This document shows, one piece after another, positions 1 to 4,980 of a stretch of 6,224 nucleotides of DNA. The DNA lies in the NCBI GenBank assembly GCA_012727835.1, contig JAAYGE010000006.1, positions 1 to 6,224 on the forward strand, read 5' to 3'. Numbering within the stretch: the stretch's first letter is position 1; each line of letters starts with the position of its first letter. Under the pieces are notes generated by a model. The model worked only from the letters and a program-made list of their open reading frames with translations. It did not search any database and was not told where the DNA came from. Source of the DNA: Bacillota bacterium (GTDB taxonomy: Bacteria > Bacillota_H > UBA994 > UBA5500). The position numbers were made by a program, and so were the translations under genes.

Positions 1-210
1 GCTCGCTACATAGCTAGCACCAAGGCCACAGTGCGGCAAGCAGCCGAAAAGTTTGGCGTCAGCAAGAGCACCGTTCACAAGGATGTTACCGAACGTTTGG
101 GGTCTGTGCATGCCGGCCTCTACGCCGAAGTACAAGCGGTCCTGCAACATAACAAAGATGTCAGGCACCTACGCGGAGGCGATGCCACAAGGCGCAAGTA
201 CAAAGGCTAA
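1..210 (+). CDS. spoIIID: Sporulation transcriptional regulator SpoIIID, C-terminal part (5' end outside window)
   Basis: The frame is open from base 1 to the TAA at 208-210, giving 69 visible residues. The peptide contains a helix-turn-helix with KFGVSKSTVHKDVTERL (visible residues 17-33) and ends in the basic segment RHLRGGDATRRKYKG. Both are close to what I remember of B. subtilis SpoIIID (KEFGVSKSTVHKDLTERL and IRHLRGGEATKLKYK). That protein is about 93 residues, so roughly 15-25 N-terminal residues lie upstream of the window. SpoIIID is a DNA-binding activator and repressor acting in the mother cell under sigma-E during endospore formation. The downstream gene order (mbl, then two flagellar rod genes) matches B. 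subtilis and supports the call independently. The promoter and start are not visible. Confidence 0.95.
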   Translation, partial: ARYIASTKATVRQAAEKFGVSKSTVHKDVTERLGSVHAGLYAEVQAVLQHNKDVRHLRGGDATRRKYKG

Positions 211-360
211 TATTTTCGTTCAAATAAGACAGGAGATACCAAAGCCAATGTCGAATACTAATACAGCTAGGGTTATTTTTGTCAAAAACCTGGCGCATTG
301 TACCAACATACTACGATTACGGGCAAAAGATGCTTTGGATGGTCCTTTACATACGTATCA

Positions 361-397
361 CCAAAGAAGGCAGCTATCACAACTGCCTTCTCTTTGG
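361..397 (+). terminator. Hairpin between spoIIID and mbl, possible weak terminator
   Basis: CCAAAGAAGGCAG (361-373) pairs with CTGCCTTCTCTTTGG (383-397), leaving a 2-base bulge and a 9-base loop. The stem is about 13 bp. No run of T follows (the next bases are ACTGCTAAG), so it is a poor intrinsic terminator by the usual rule. It could instead be a processing or stability hairpin at the 5' end of the mbl transcript. The rest of the 228-base gap (211-438) is fairly AT-rich near 211-330 and holds no other gene. I found no convincing -35/-10 pair for mbl there; TTGTCA at 279-284 lacks a good partner. Confidence 0.4.
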
Positions 398-425
398 ACT
401 GCTAAGTGGACAAGCATTGGCAAAT

Positions 426-434
426 GGGGTGGGG
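426..434 (+). promoter_or_regulatory. G-rich ribosome binding site favouring the TTG start of mbl
   Basis: GGGGTGGGG lies 4 bases before the TTG at 439 and can pair with the 16S anti-Shine-Dalgarno using a G-U wobble. The alternative in-frame starts, GTG 406 and ATG 424, have only weak GGA or TTGG sequences upstream, and those before 406 are part of the 361-397 hairpin. This assignment is an inference. Confidence 0.4.
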
Positions 435-438
435 TAAT

Positions 439-1461
439 TTGTTTAAAGGCGCAGATATCGGGGTCGATTTAGGAACAGCTATCGTCCTAGTTTATGTCAA
501 AGGTAAAGGCGTTGTACTTAACGAGCCGGCAGTAGTGGCCATGGACACCAATACGGGCAAGGTGCTGGCCATCGGTGAAGAAGCCCGTCGGATGATTGGA
601 CGCACTCCCGGCAACATCGTGGCTACTCGTCCCCTACGGGAGGGTGTTATAGCCGATTTTGACGTCACCCAAAAGATGCTGGAATATTTTATAACAAGGG
701 CCCTAGGGAAGCGGGTGCTGATCAAGCCTCGCATCATGGTTTGTGTGCCTTCAGGAGTTACTGCTGTGGAATGGCGGGCGGTGCGCGACGCGGTGGAACG
801 GGCCGGTGGCGGCCAAGTCACCCTCATCGAGGAACCGGTGGCGGCGGCTTTAGGAGCGGGTATAGACATTTCCAAGCCGGAAGGTAGTTTAGTAATTGAT
901 ATCGGCGGCGGCACCACCGACGTGGCTATTTTATCCATGGGGGGTATCGTACTGGCCGATAGTGTGCGCGTTGGCGGAGATCGTTTTGACGAAGCCCTTA
1001 TCCGCTATATGAAACAACAGTATAATTTATTGATCGGTGAGCGAACGGCAGAAGAGATGAAGCTGCGCATCGGTACCGCCTATCCCAATGCTCGCAACGA
1101 GTCGATGGAAGTGCGCGGCCGTGATTTGCTAACCGGTTTGCCTAAAACTATAGAGGTTAGCTCCATGGAAACGTTGGAGGCCTTTTCTGAGCCATTGATT
1201 GCCATCGTAGCCCTATTGCGTAGTGTGTTAGAACGTTGCCCCCCCGAATTGGCGGCCGACATAATGGATAAGGGGATTATCCTTACCGGTGGCGGTTCGT
1301 TGGTTTGCGGCTTGGACAAGCTGTTGGCCGAAGTTACCCAGGTGCCCGCCGTAATGGCTGACGACCCTATTTCCTGTGTGGCACGGGGCACCGGACGGGC
1401 CTTAGAAGTATTAGACCAATTAAAAGGAATGACCCTCTTCGATGAACCGAGAAGACACTAA
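439..1461 (+). CDS. mbl: MreB/Mbl family bacterial actin, rod-shape determinant
   Basis: This is a cytoplasmic, membrane-associated actin homologue. It forms ATP-dependent filaments that organise the lateral peptidoglycan synthesis machinery. With the TTG start the protein is 340 residues, the usual length. Actin-fold motifs are present in order: phosphate-1 DIGVDLGTA (residues 6-14), the GKVLAIGEEARRMIGRTPGN block, connect-1 with IEEPVAAALG (130-139), phosphate-2 VIDIGGGTTD (152-161), IGERTAE (199-205) and the adenosine motif ILTGGGSLVCGL (281-292). The C-terminal PISCVARGTGRALE is more MreB-like than B. subtilis Mbl-like, so the symbol mbl rests mainly on position next to spoIIID. I chose TTG 439 because MFKGADIGVDLGT aligns with family N-termini (Mbl: MFARDIGIDLGT). 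ATG 424 (345 aa) and GTG 406 (351 aa) remain possible. The asparagine usual after GTA (GTANVL) is isoleucine here. The flgF-like gene follows after 29 bases. Confidence 0.93.
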   Translation: MFKGADIGVDLGTAIVLVYVKGKGVVLNEPAVVAMDTNTGKVLAIGEEARRMIGRTPGNIVATRPLREGVIADFDVTQKMLEYFITRALGKRVLIKPRIMVCVPSGVTAVEWRAVRDAVERAGGGQVTLIEEPVAAALGAGIDISKPEGSLVIDIGGGTTDVAILSMGGIVLADSVRVGGDRFDEALIRYMKQQYNLLIGERTAEEMKLRIGTAYPNARNESMEVRGRDLLTGLPKTIEVSSMETLEAFSEPLIAIVALLRSVLERCPPELAADIMDKGIILTGGGSLVCGLDKLLAEVTQVPAVMADDPISCVARGTGRALEVLDQLKGMTLFDEPRRH

Positions 1462-1471
1462 TTTCCTAACC

Positions 1472-1483
1472 AAAGGGAGGTGA
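1472..1483 (+). promoter_or_regulatory. Strong ribosome binding site that sets the TTG start of the FlgF-like gene
   Basis: AAAGGGAGGTGA is a near-perfect Shine-Dalgarno sequence, 7 bases before the TTG at 1491. It makes this non-ATG start secure. The conserved rod-protein N-terminus MIRGLYTSATGM begins exactly there. Confidence 0.85.
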
Positions 1484-1490
1484 AACTGAA

Positions 1491-2267
1491 TTGATTCGTG
1501 GACTCTATACGTCGGCTACCGGTATGGATGCGGGTATGCGGCATATGGATGTGATCAGTAATAACCTGGCCAATGTGGGTACTGTGGGTTTTAAGCGGGA
1601 ACAAACCCTATTTCAAAGCCTCCTGGATCGGGAAATCTATCGCTATAGCCACAATCAACCGCCTGCCTATTTGGGCCAGTTGGGTGCCGGGGTTAACTTT
1701 CGTCTGGGGACCCCCGATTGGAGTGCCGGTTTACCTTTAGCGACGAATAATCCGCTGGATATCGCTTTAATCGATGACGGCACCGAGTTAACCTTCTTGG
1801 CCGTAGAAACGCCAGAGGGTGAACAGGCCTATACCCGTAACGGCCAGCTAATGGTTGACGGCGAAGGTTTTCTCCGTACCCTAGCCGGGGCCTATGTATT
1901 AGGTCAAAACCCGCTGGGGGCACCCCAGCGGCTGCGTATCGCTGATAGTAACGGGCTCCAGATAGCCAGCGACGGGACCCTTACCGGCGTCGGCGGTCAG
2001 CAACTGGGCCGGCTATACCTGGTCAATCCGGCGGACGCTACCCAATTAAGCCGCAGGGGCGACAGCCTATGGACGATAGAAGGTGGGGTACAGCCGGCGG
2101 CTAATCCGCAGGTGAAGCAGGGATATTTGGAACAAGCCAATGTACAAGCGGTGCGAGAAATGGTAAACCTTATCGCCGCTATGCGGCATTACGAAACCAA
2201 TGCCAAGATCATTCAAATGCAGGACGACACCCTAAATAAGGCGGTTAATGAGGTGGGACGCTTCTAG
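1491..2267 (+). CDS. flhO: Flagellar basal-body rod protein, FlgF/FlgG family (flhO position)
   Basis: The product (258 aa) is an exported structural subunit of the flagellar rod, which crosses the cell envelope and joins the basal body to the hook. It has both family signatures. The N-terminal rod domain (residues 1-35) carries ISNNLANVGTVGFK. The C-terminal domain (211-258) is GYLEQANVQAVREMVNLI followed by MRHYETNAK, the helical segments that zip rod subunits together. A central NNPLDIAL and AYTRNG (about 86-118) are also typical, although the usual DGDGFF stretch is altered to IDDGTELTFLAV. There is no cleaved signal peptide, as expected for a type III flagellar export substrate. The gene is translated from TTG with a strong site at 1472-1483. 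In B. subtilis this slot holds flhO, but the N-terminus here reads more like FlgF/FlgG. Assignment to the family is firm; FlgF versus FlhO is a matter of naming. Confidence 0.93.
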   Translation: MIRGLYTSATGMDAGMRHMDVISNNLANVGTVGFKREQTLFQSLLDREIYRYSHNQPPAYLGQLGAGVNFRLGTPDWSAGLPLATNNPLDIALIDDGTELTFLAVETPEGEQAYTRNGQLMVDGEGFLRTLAGAYVLGQNPLGAPQRLRIADSNGLQIASDGTLTGVGGQQLGRLYLVNPADATQLSRRGDSLWTIEGGVQPAANPQVKQGYLEQANVQAVREMVNLIAAMRHYETNAKIIQMQDDTLNKAVNEVGRF

Positions 2268-2274
2268 GTTAAAG

Positions 2275-2328
2275 CGGGCTGGACTGCTGTGCAGAGGCCC
2301 GAATAGACTGCCAACCGACAGCGGCAGT
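2275..2328 (+). other. Two tandem hairpins between the two rod genes
   Basis: The first hairpin is CGGGC (2275-2279) with GCCCG (2297-2301), enclosing CTGC (2284-2287) and GCAG (2291-2294). The second is ACTGCC (2307-2312) with GGCAGT (2323-2328). Neither is followed by a T-run, so these are not normal terminators. They sit in the largest gap (91 bases) between adjacent genes of the mbl-flgJ block, just upstream of the flgG ribosome site at 2342-2349. They may act in mRNA processing or in setting different levels of the two rod proteins. Function is inferred. Confidence 0.4.
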
Positions 2329-2358
2329 ACTATTAGCTACTAAAGGAGGGCTATTGAG

Positions 2359-3129
2359 GTGATACGTTCGTTATATACGGCGAGCACCGGTATGTTTGCT
2401 CAGCAAGTAAACATGGATAATATCGCTAATAATATCAGTAACGTGAATACCACCGGCTTCAAAAAGAGCCGGGTGGCTTTCGAAGATCTGCTCTATTCCC
2501 GACTACCAGCCCCCCGTACCGGGGCCAATGAAACCACCTTGCAGATCGGTAGTGGCGTGCGGGTAGCCGCCACCATAAGGGATTTTTCCGATGGCGGTGT
2601 GTTACACACTAACCAACTGCTGGACGTGGCCCTAAACGGGGACGGTTTTCTAGCCGTAACCATGGATGGCCAAATCGCCTATACCCGTTCCGGTTCGTTG
2701 CAAGTGTCCGGCGGTAGGTTGGTGACCTCCAGCGGTTATCCGGTATTGGATACGAGGGGGCGAGAGATCCGTATTGATAACGACATCAGTCAAGTGGAAA
2801 TCGATGAAAACGGTTATGTGACCGGTTTTAGTGGCAATTCGCATACCCCTAGAAATTTGGGACAGATTGGTGTGGCTCGGGTCCCCAACCAGCATGCCAT
2901 GCGCGCTATCGGCGGCAGCCTATTCGTCAGCGATGAACGGCTGGATATCGGTGAGCCGGGGCGCAATCAGCGGGCCCGGTTAATGCCCGGTTTCTTAGAG
3001 ATGTCCAATGTGCAGGTAATTGAGGAAATGGTTAACCTGATTACGGCCCAACGGGCCTATGAAGTCGGTTCCAAAGCCATCCAAGCTTCCGACGAGATGT
3101 TACAACAGGCCAATAATCTGCGCCGTTAA
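2359..3129 (+). CDS. flgG: Flagellar basal-body rod protein FlgG (flhP position)
   Basis: The product (256 aa, close to the ~260 typical of FlgG) is the distal rod subunit of the flagellum, exported by the flagellar type III apparatus. The N-terminal rod domain starts MIRSLYTASTGMFAQQ and carries NIANNISNVNTTGFKKSR (residues 21-38). The middle region has the conserved VALNGDGFLAV and IAYTRSGSL. The C-terminal domain (211-256) has GFLEMSNVQVIEEMVNLI, then TAQRAYEVGSKAIQASDEML, very close to canonical FlgG. The start is GTG with AAAGGAGG at 2342-2349, 9 bases upstream. It is a paralogue of the gene before it, so the two probably arose by duplication and work next to each other in the rod. In B. 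subtilis the equivalent position is flhP. Confidence 0.95.
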   Translation: MIRSLYTASTGMFAQQVNMDNIANNISNVNTTGFKKSRVAFEDLLYSRLPAPRTGANETTLQIGSGVRVAATIRDFSDGGVLHTNQLLDVALNGDGFLAVTMDGQIAYTRSGSLQVSGGRLVTSSGYPVLDTRGREIRIDNDISQVEIDENGYVTGFSGNSHTPRNLGQIGVARVPNQHAMRAIGGSLFVSDERLDIGEPGRNQRARLMPGFLEMSNVQVIEEMVNLITAQRAYEVGSKAIQASDEMLQQANNLRR

Positions 3130-3192
3130 TGGACAGCAACTATCGGGTTGCCCCTAGTATTTAAGGGAGCAACTTATGAAGGATGTGGAGCA

Positions 3193-3708
3193 ATGCAGGA
3201 TAGAAAACCTATCCGTTGGCTTACCCGCACAGCCCTATTGTTGGCTGTAGCTTTAGTAGTACAAAGCTTGCGCCTAGGGGGTCCCTATGGCCAATTAATA
3301 ACGGGGAGCATTATTAATGGGGTGATCGTGCTGGCCGTCAGTATGGTGGACATGGGGGCCGGCATCGCCATTGGCTTACTAACACCCTGGGTGGCACTAG
3401 TTACCGGCATTATGGGGCTACCCTTCATGGTGCCCTTTATCATGGTAGCCAATAGCACCTTGGCCATCGTGTATGGCTTGTTTAAGCGTCGCCACCGCCT
3501 GCTGGCCGCTTTTTTGGGCGCCCTGGCCAAGTATGGCTTTTTTGTGCTGACCACCAATTACTTATTAAGCCTCTTTGGCAAACAACTGCCTCCCCCGGCG
3601 GTGGCCACCTTCGGAACCACCCAACTGGGTACCGCTCTCATAGGGGGAATGCTGGCCCTTTTCATCGCCGATACTATCACACCGGCACAGCGGGGAGGTG
3701 GCCAGTAA
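3193..3708 (+). CDS. Six-helix membrane protein resembling ECF transporter S components
   Basis: The 171-residue product is strongly hydrophobic, with about six membrane segments (roughly residues 10-27, 35-51, 54-74, 77-97, 103-128, 142-162). The short length, the helix count, the basic N-terminus RKPIRWLTRTALLLAVAL and segments such as GIAIGLLTPWVALVTGIMG and MVPFIMVANSTLAIVYG resemble substrate-binding S subunits of energy-coupling-factor vitamin transporters. I see no residues that identify a substrate. No ECF ATPase or T subunit is in the window; S units commonly share those with other loci. ATG 3193 has AAGGA 9 bases upstream. A TTG at 3148 would add 15 residues without a good ribosome site. 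The start lies inside a short out-of-frame ORF (3176-3250) that has the better ribosome site. The gene sits between flagellar genes and ends 1 base before flgJ, suggesting coexpression. Function is unproven. Confidence 0.75.
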   Translation: MQDRKPIRWLTRTALLLAVALVVQSLRLGGPYGQLITGSIINGVIVLAVSMVDMGAGIAIGLLTPWVALVTGIMGLPFMVPFIMVANSTLAIVYGLFKRRHRLLAAFLGALAKYGFFVLTTNYLLSLFGKQLPPPAVATFGTTQLGTALIGGMLALFIADTITPAQRGGGQ

Positions 3709-3709
3709 T

Positions 3710-3991
3710 ATGAATTTGACCATAAATCATCTACGCCCTGATGTGAGTAAGATGACACCCGAACAGAAACAACTCTGGGAGAGCTGCCAAGGGATGGAGC
3801 AGGTTTTTCTAGAAATCCTGCTCAAGCAAATGCAGCCCACTCTGAAGGGCGGTCTTTTCCCTGAAAGCATGCAACGAGATATATACGATGATATGTACCG
3901 GCAAGCATTGGCGGAACAGATGGCCAAATCGGGAGATGTGGGTTTGGCAGCTATTTTATATCGCCAGTTACAGCAACAGCAACAGAGTTAG
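3710..3991 (+). CDS. flgJ: FlgJ-type flagellar rod-binding protein (N-terminal domain only)
   Basis: The 93-residue product matches the rod-binding domain of FlgJ, which acts as a scaffold or cap for rod assembly. Key parts are the GMEQVFLEILLKQM helix (residues 28-41), then GGLFPESMQRDIYDDMYRQA (47-66), then LAEQMAKSGDVGLAAILYRQL. The muramidase domain found in proteobacterial FlgJ is absent, as is common in Firmicutes. ATG 3710 is preferred over GTG 3698: GGGGAGGTGG at 3692-3701 is well placed 8 bases before the ATG and overlaps the GTG. The ATG comes one base after the stop of the preceding membrane-protein gene, suggesting translational coupling. The protein ends in a glutamine-rich tail (QLQQQQQS). 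The G of its TAG stop is the first base of the inverted-repeat element that follows, so the native 3' end may have been altered by that insertion. Confidence 0.9.
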   Translation: MNLTINHLRPDVSKMTPEQKQLWESCQGMEQVFLEILLKQMQPTLKGGLFPESMQRDIYDDMYRQALAEQMAKSGDVGLAAILYRQLQQQQQS

Positions 3992-4005
3992 GGGCTGTCG
4001 CAAAA
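3991..4005 (+). repeat. Left terminal inverted repeat of the putative element
   Basis: GGGGCTGTCGCAAAA pairs with the sequence at 4459-4473 at 14 of 15 positions; the mismatch is C versus T at position 9. Its first base completes the flgJ TAG stop codon. Confidence 0.7.
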
Positions 4006-4040
4006 GGGCCTCTAGCTGCAGGGCCAACGCCCCGCAAACA

Positions 4041-4112
4041 GCAAGAGGCGAGGGGCTCTGCTAGAGCACTGGCTAGCGCCAACTGTGCTTACGCAGATCC
4101 CTCGGCTCTTGC
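4041..4112 (+). other. 72-base cloverleaf-like fold inside the element
   Basis: GCAAGAGGCGAGGG (4041-4054) pairs with CCCTCGGCTCTTGC (4099-4112) at 13 of 14 positions. The enclosed 44 bases hold three small consecutive hairpins: GCTCT/AGAGC (4055-4067), TGGC/GCCA (4070-4081) and CTGTG/CGCAG (4083-4096, one G-U pair). The result has the size and branching of a tRNA-like cloverleaf, but no T-loop GTTCGA consensus is seen, so it is not called a tRNA. Because it is built on inverted repeats, either strand could fold similarly. Confidence 0.45.
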
Positions 4113-4180
4113 AACAAGGTGAGTAAGGCCGTCGGTCATACGCACAGCGCGTTGGGCCCACTGATCAAAGGAGCGAAGGA

Positions 4181-4302
4181 GCCAAGGATAAGCAGCGACA
4201 ACAGGCCGAGCTGCCCAAGGCCCTACTTAAATAGTAGTTTTCTTTGAGCCCACTTGACAGTCCACTAGACCAACCAGTGTGAGTGCCGTCGCTGCCCTTG
4301 GC
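4181..4302. repeat. Long-range inverted repeat inside the element
   Basis: GCCAAGG (4181-4187) plus GCAGCGAC (4192-4199), separated by ATAA, are exactly complementary to the continuous GTCGCTGCCCTTGGC (4288-4302). The 15 perfect base pairs carry a single 4-base bulge. Between the arms lie 88 bases, including CTACT/AGTAG (4224-4238) followed by TTTTC. Such an interrupted match is unlikely by chance and points to a maintained or formerly maintained fold. Confidence 0.5.
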
Positions 4303-4308
4303 GAACTT

Positions 4309-4332
4309 AGTGTATTGCGCAAGCAATACACT
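4309..4332. repeat. Perfect 10-bp hairpin with GCAA tetraloop
   Basis: AGTGTATTGC and GCAATACACT are perfectly complementary around GCAA, a GNRA tetraloop when read on the plus strand. This is one of two short perfect hairpins in the right third of the element. Confidence 0.6.
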
Positions 4333-4350
4333 TCAACAATGCGTGCGGTA

Positions 4351-4370
4351 GCAACATCGATAGATGTTGC
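4351..4370. repeat. Perfect 8-bp hairpin with GATA loop
   Basis: GCAACATC and GATGTTGC pair perfectly around GATA, 18 bases after the previous hairpin. No T-run follows, so it is not a terminator on the plus strand. Confidence 0.55.
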
Positions 4371-4524
4371 GAGAGCACATCAAGCTCATTCCGACAGAGT
4401 GTTGGGCACAGGCGCTCTAGTATGACCACGGTCTGCAAACAAAGCGGGGCTGATTGCTTTTTGCAACAGCCCCTTGCTATTTGCTATCAGTTCCTTTGCG
4501 TGGCCCAGGTGTTTTGCCGTGGCT

Positions 4525-4746
4525 CTATTTACGGAGTCGCCGGTCCCGTTGTTCCTTAAAGGCTAGAATTTCGCTTTTCATGTATATGCCGCGCTTTAAG
4601 GGCCTAATCCTTCCATCTTGGCAGATCTGCTTTAACCGTTCCCGGCTGAATCCTAGTAACTCGCATACTTCCCCGCTGGTGAGAAGTTCATCCTCTATGA
4701 TAAGGCGCCGTAGATCCATATTGCTTAGATTTGTTTCCTGCTGCAC
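4525..4746 (-). CDS. Small helix-turn-helix protein (MerR/excisionase-like fold)
   Basis: The 73-residue product carries LLTSGEVCELLGFSRERLKQICQDGRI (residues 21-47), the pattern of HTH_17/excisionase-type DNA-binding domains, followed by a short wing (KRGIYMKSEILAFKEQRDRR). Such proteins bind DNA as small regulators or as recombination directionality factors, and this one has no ligand-binding domain. The start is GTG, with a strong AGGAGG (4754-4759 on the complementary strand) 7 bases upstream. A nearby ATG at 4748 leads to a stop within eight codons. The gene converges on the inverted-repeat element and diverges from tetR. No integrase or other phage gene is in the window, so a role in excision is not supported; a small transcription regulator is the safer reading. 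The 51 bases between the element and the stop show only the TTGCTAT tandem repeat and no terminator. Confidence 0.8.
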   Translation of the reverse strand: MQQETNLSNMDLRRLIIEDELLTSGEVCELLGFSRERLKQICQDGRIRPLKRGIYMKSEILAFKEQRDRRLRK

Positions 4747-4805
4747 ATCTTTTCCTCCTATTGCTCATACTTCCGGGGCCGTTCTAACGCAAGATCACTT
4801 TTTCC

Positions 4806-4834
4806 ATAGTACCATCTATTCTTGACGGTTATAA
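4806..4834 (-). promoter_or_regulatory. Possible sigma-A promoter for the small HTH gene
   Basis: On the minus strand TTATAA (4834-4829) and TACTAT (4811-4806) are separated by 17 bases, each matching the consensus at 4 of 6 positions. The transcript would start near 4799 and give a leader of about 50 bases before the GTG at 4746. Confidence 0.4.
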
Positions 4835-4900
4835 AGTTTTAGGGCCCATGTGGTAATGGTGTTTTTTTCTGTTGCTGCTCAGGCTTCTAAGCAGCATTAC

Positions 4901-4929
4901 TTGCTTACCGGCGAGAGAGGCGGTATACT
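4901..4929 (+). promoter_or_regulatory. Probable sigma-A promoter of tetR
   Basis: TTGCTT (4901-4906) and TATACT (4924-4929) are separated by exactly 17 bases. The -10 matches 5 of 6 and the -35 matches 3 of 6. The start point would fall near 4936, immediately before the palindromic operator. Confidence 0.55.
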
Positions 4930-4940
4930 AACAGTAGCAA

Positions 4941-4960
4941 CTGACTGACCAGTCAGTCAG
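4941..4960. promoter_or_regulatory. Palindromic operator, probable TetR autoregulatory site
   Basis: CTGACTGAC and GTCAGTCAG form a perfect 9-bp inverted repeat around a central CA. Each half is a doubled TGAC/GTCA word. It lies about 12 bases downstream of the -10 and 20 bases before the tetR start codon, where a bound dimer would block transcription. This size, symmetry and position are typical of TetR-family self-regulation. Confidence 0.8.
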
Positions 4961-4980
4961 ATGAGGGGGCTGTAGTAGGT

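Larger units (their letters stand above)
3991..4473. mobile_element. Putative non-autonomous MITE-like element, non-coding and highly structured
   Basis: The 483-base segment begins GGGGCTGTCGCAAAA (3991-4005) and ends TTTTGCAACAGCCCC (4459-4473), terminal inverted repeats matching at 14 of 15 bases. TIRs starting GGGGCTGT resemble, from memory, those of some Firmicute insertion sequences. No long ORF with recognisable transposase features is present on either strand, so the element is non-autonomous or a heavily decayed copy. A second inner pair, GCCCCGC (4029-4035) and GCGGGGC (4444-4450), nests within the TIRs, and several further stems lie inside. No clear target-site duplication is visible: the flanks are GAGTTA on the left and TTGCTA on the right. 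The right flank is a 7-base tandem repeat, TTGCTAT twice (4474-4487). The boundary coincides with a switch from the flagellar block to unrelated genes. The alternative is a large structured non-coding RNA locus. Confidence 0.6.

Noticed and set aside
279..314. Sigma-A or sigma-E promoter for mbl around TTGTCA and CATACTAC
   Set aside because: Spacing and the second box do not fit either consensus well enough to support a call.
53..472. 139-residue plus-strand ORF at the start of the window
   Set aside because: It runs in another frame through the clearly conserved spoIIID coding sequence and into the mbl start, and its product has no recognisable features.
492..938. Minus-strand ORF inside mbl, and similar minus ORFs in the rod and membrane-protein genes
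   Set aside because: They lie opposite conserved coding sequence and show only the Ser/Pro/Thr-rich composition expected from reverse-complement shadows.
3970..3988. CAG/CAA run at the flgJ 3' end as a microsatellite
   Set aside because: It is too short (about five glutamine codons) to call a repeat locus; it is described with flgJ.
4041..4112. tRNA gene call for the cloverleaf-like fold
   Set aside because: No GTTCGA-type T loop or normal 7-bp acceptor stem is present; the closing stem is 14 bp with a mismatch.
4454..4825. 123-residue plus-strand ORF opposite the small HTH gene
   Set aside because: It is antisense to a gene with a good ribosome site and a recognisable HTH domain; its product is low-complexity Arg/Ser/Leu-rich and it lacks a ribosome site.
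4964..4976. GGGGCTGT near the tetR start, and another at about 5449 inside tetR, as further element ends
   Set aside because: Only 8 to 9 bases match the terminal repeat and the following GCAAAA is absent, so chance similarity is the simpler explanation.
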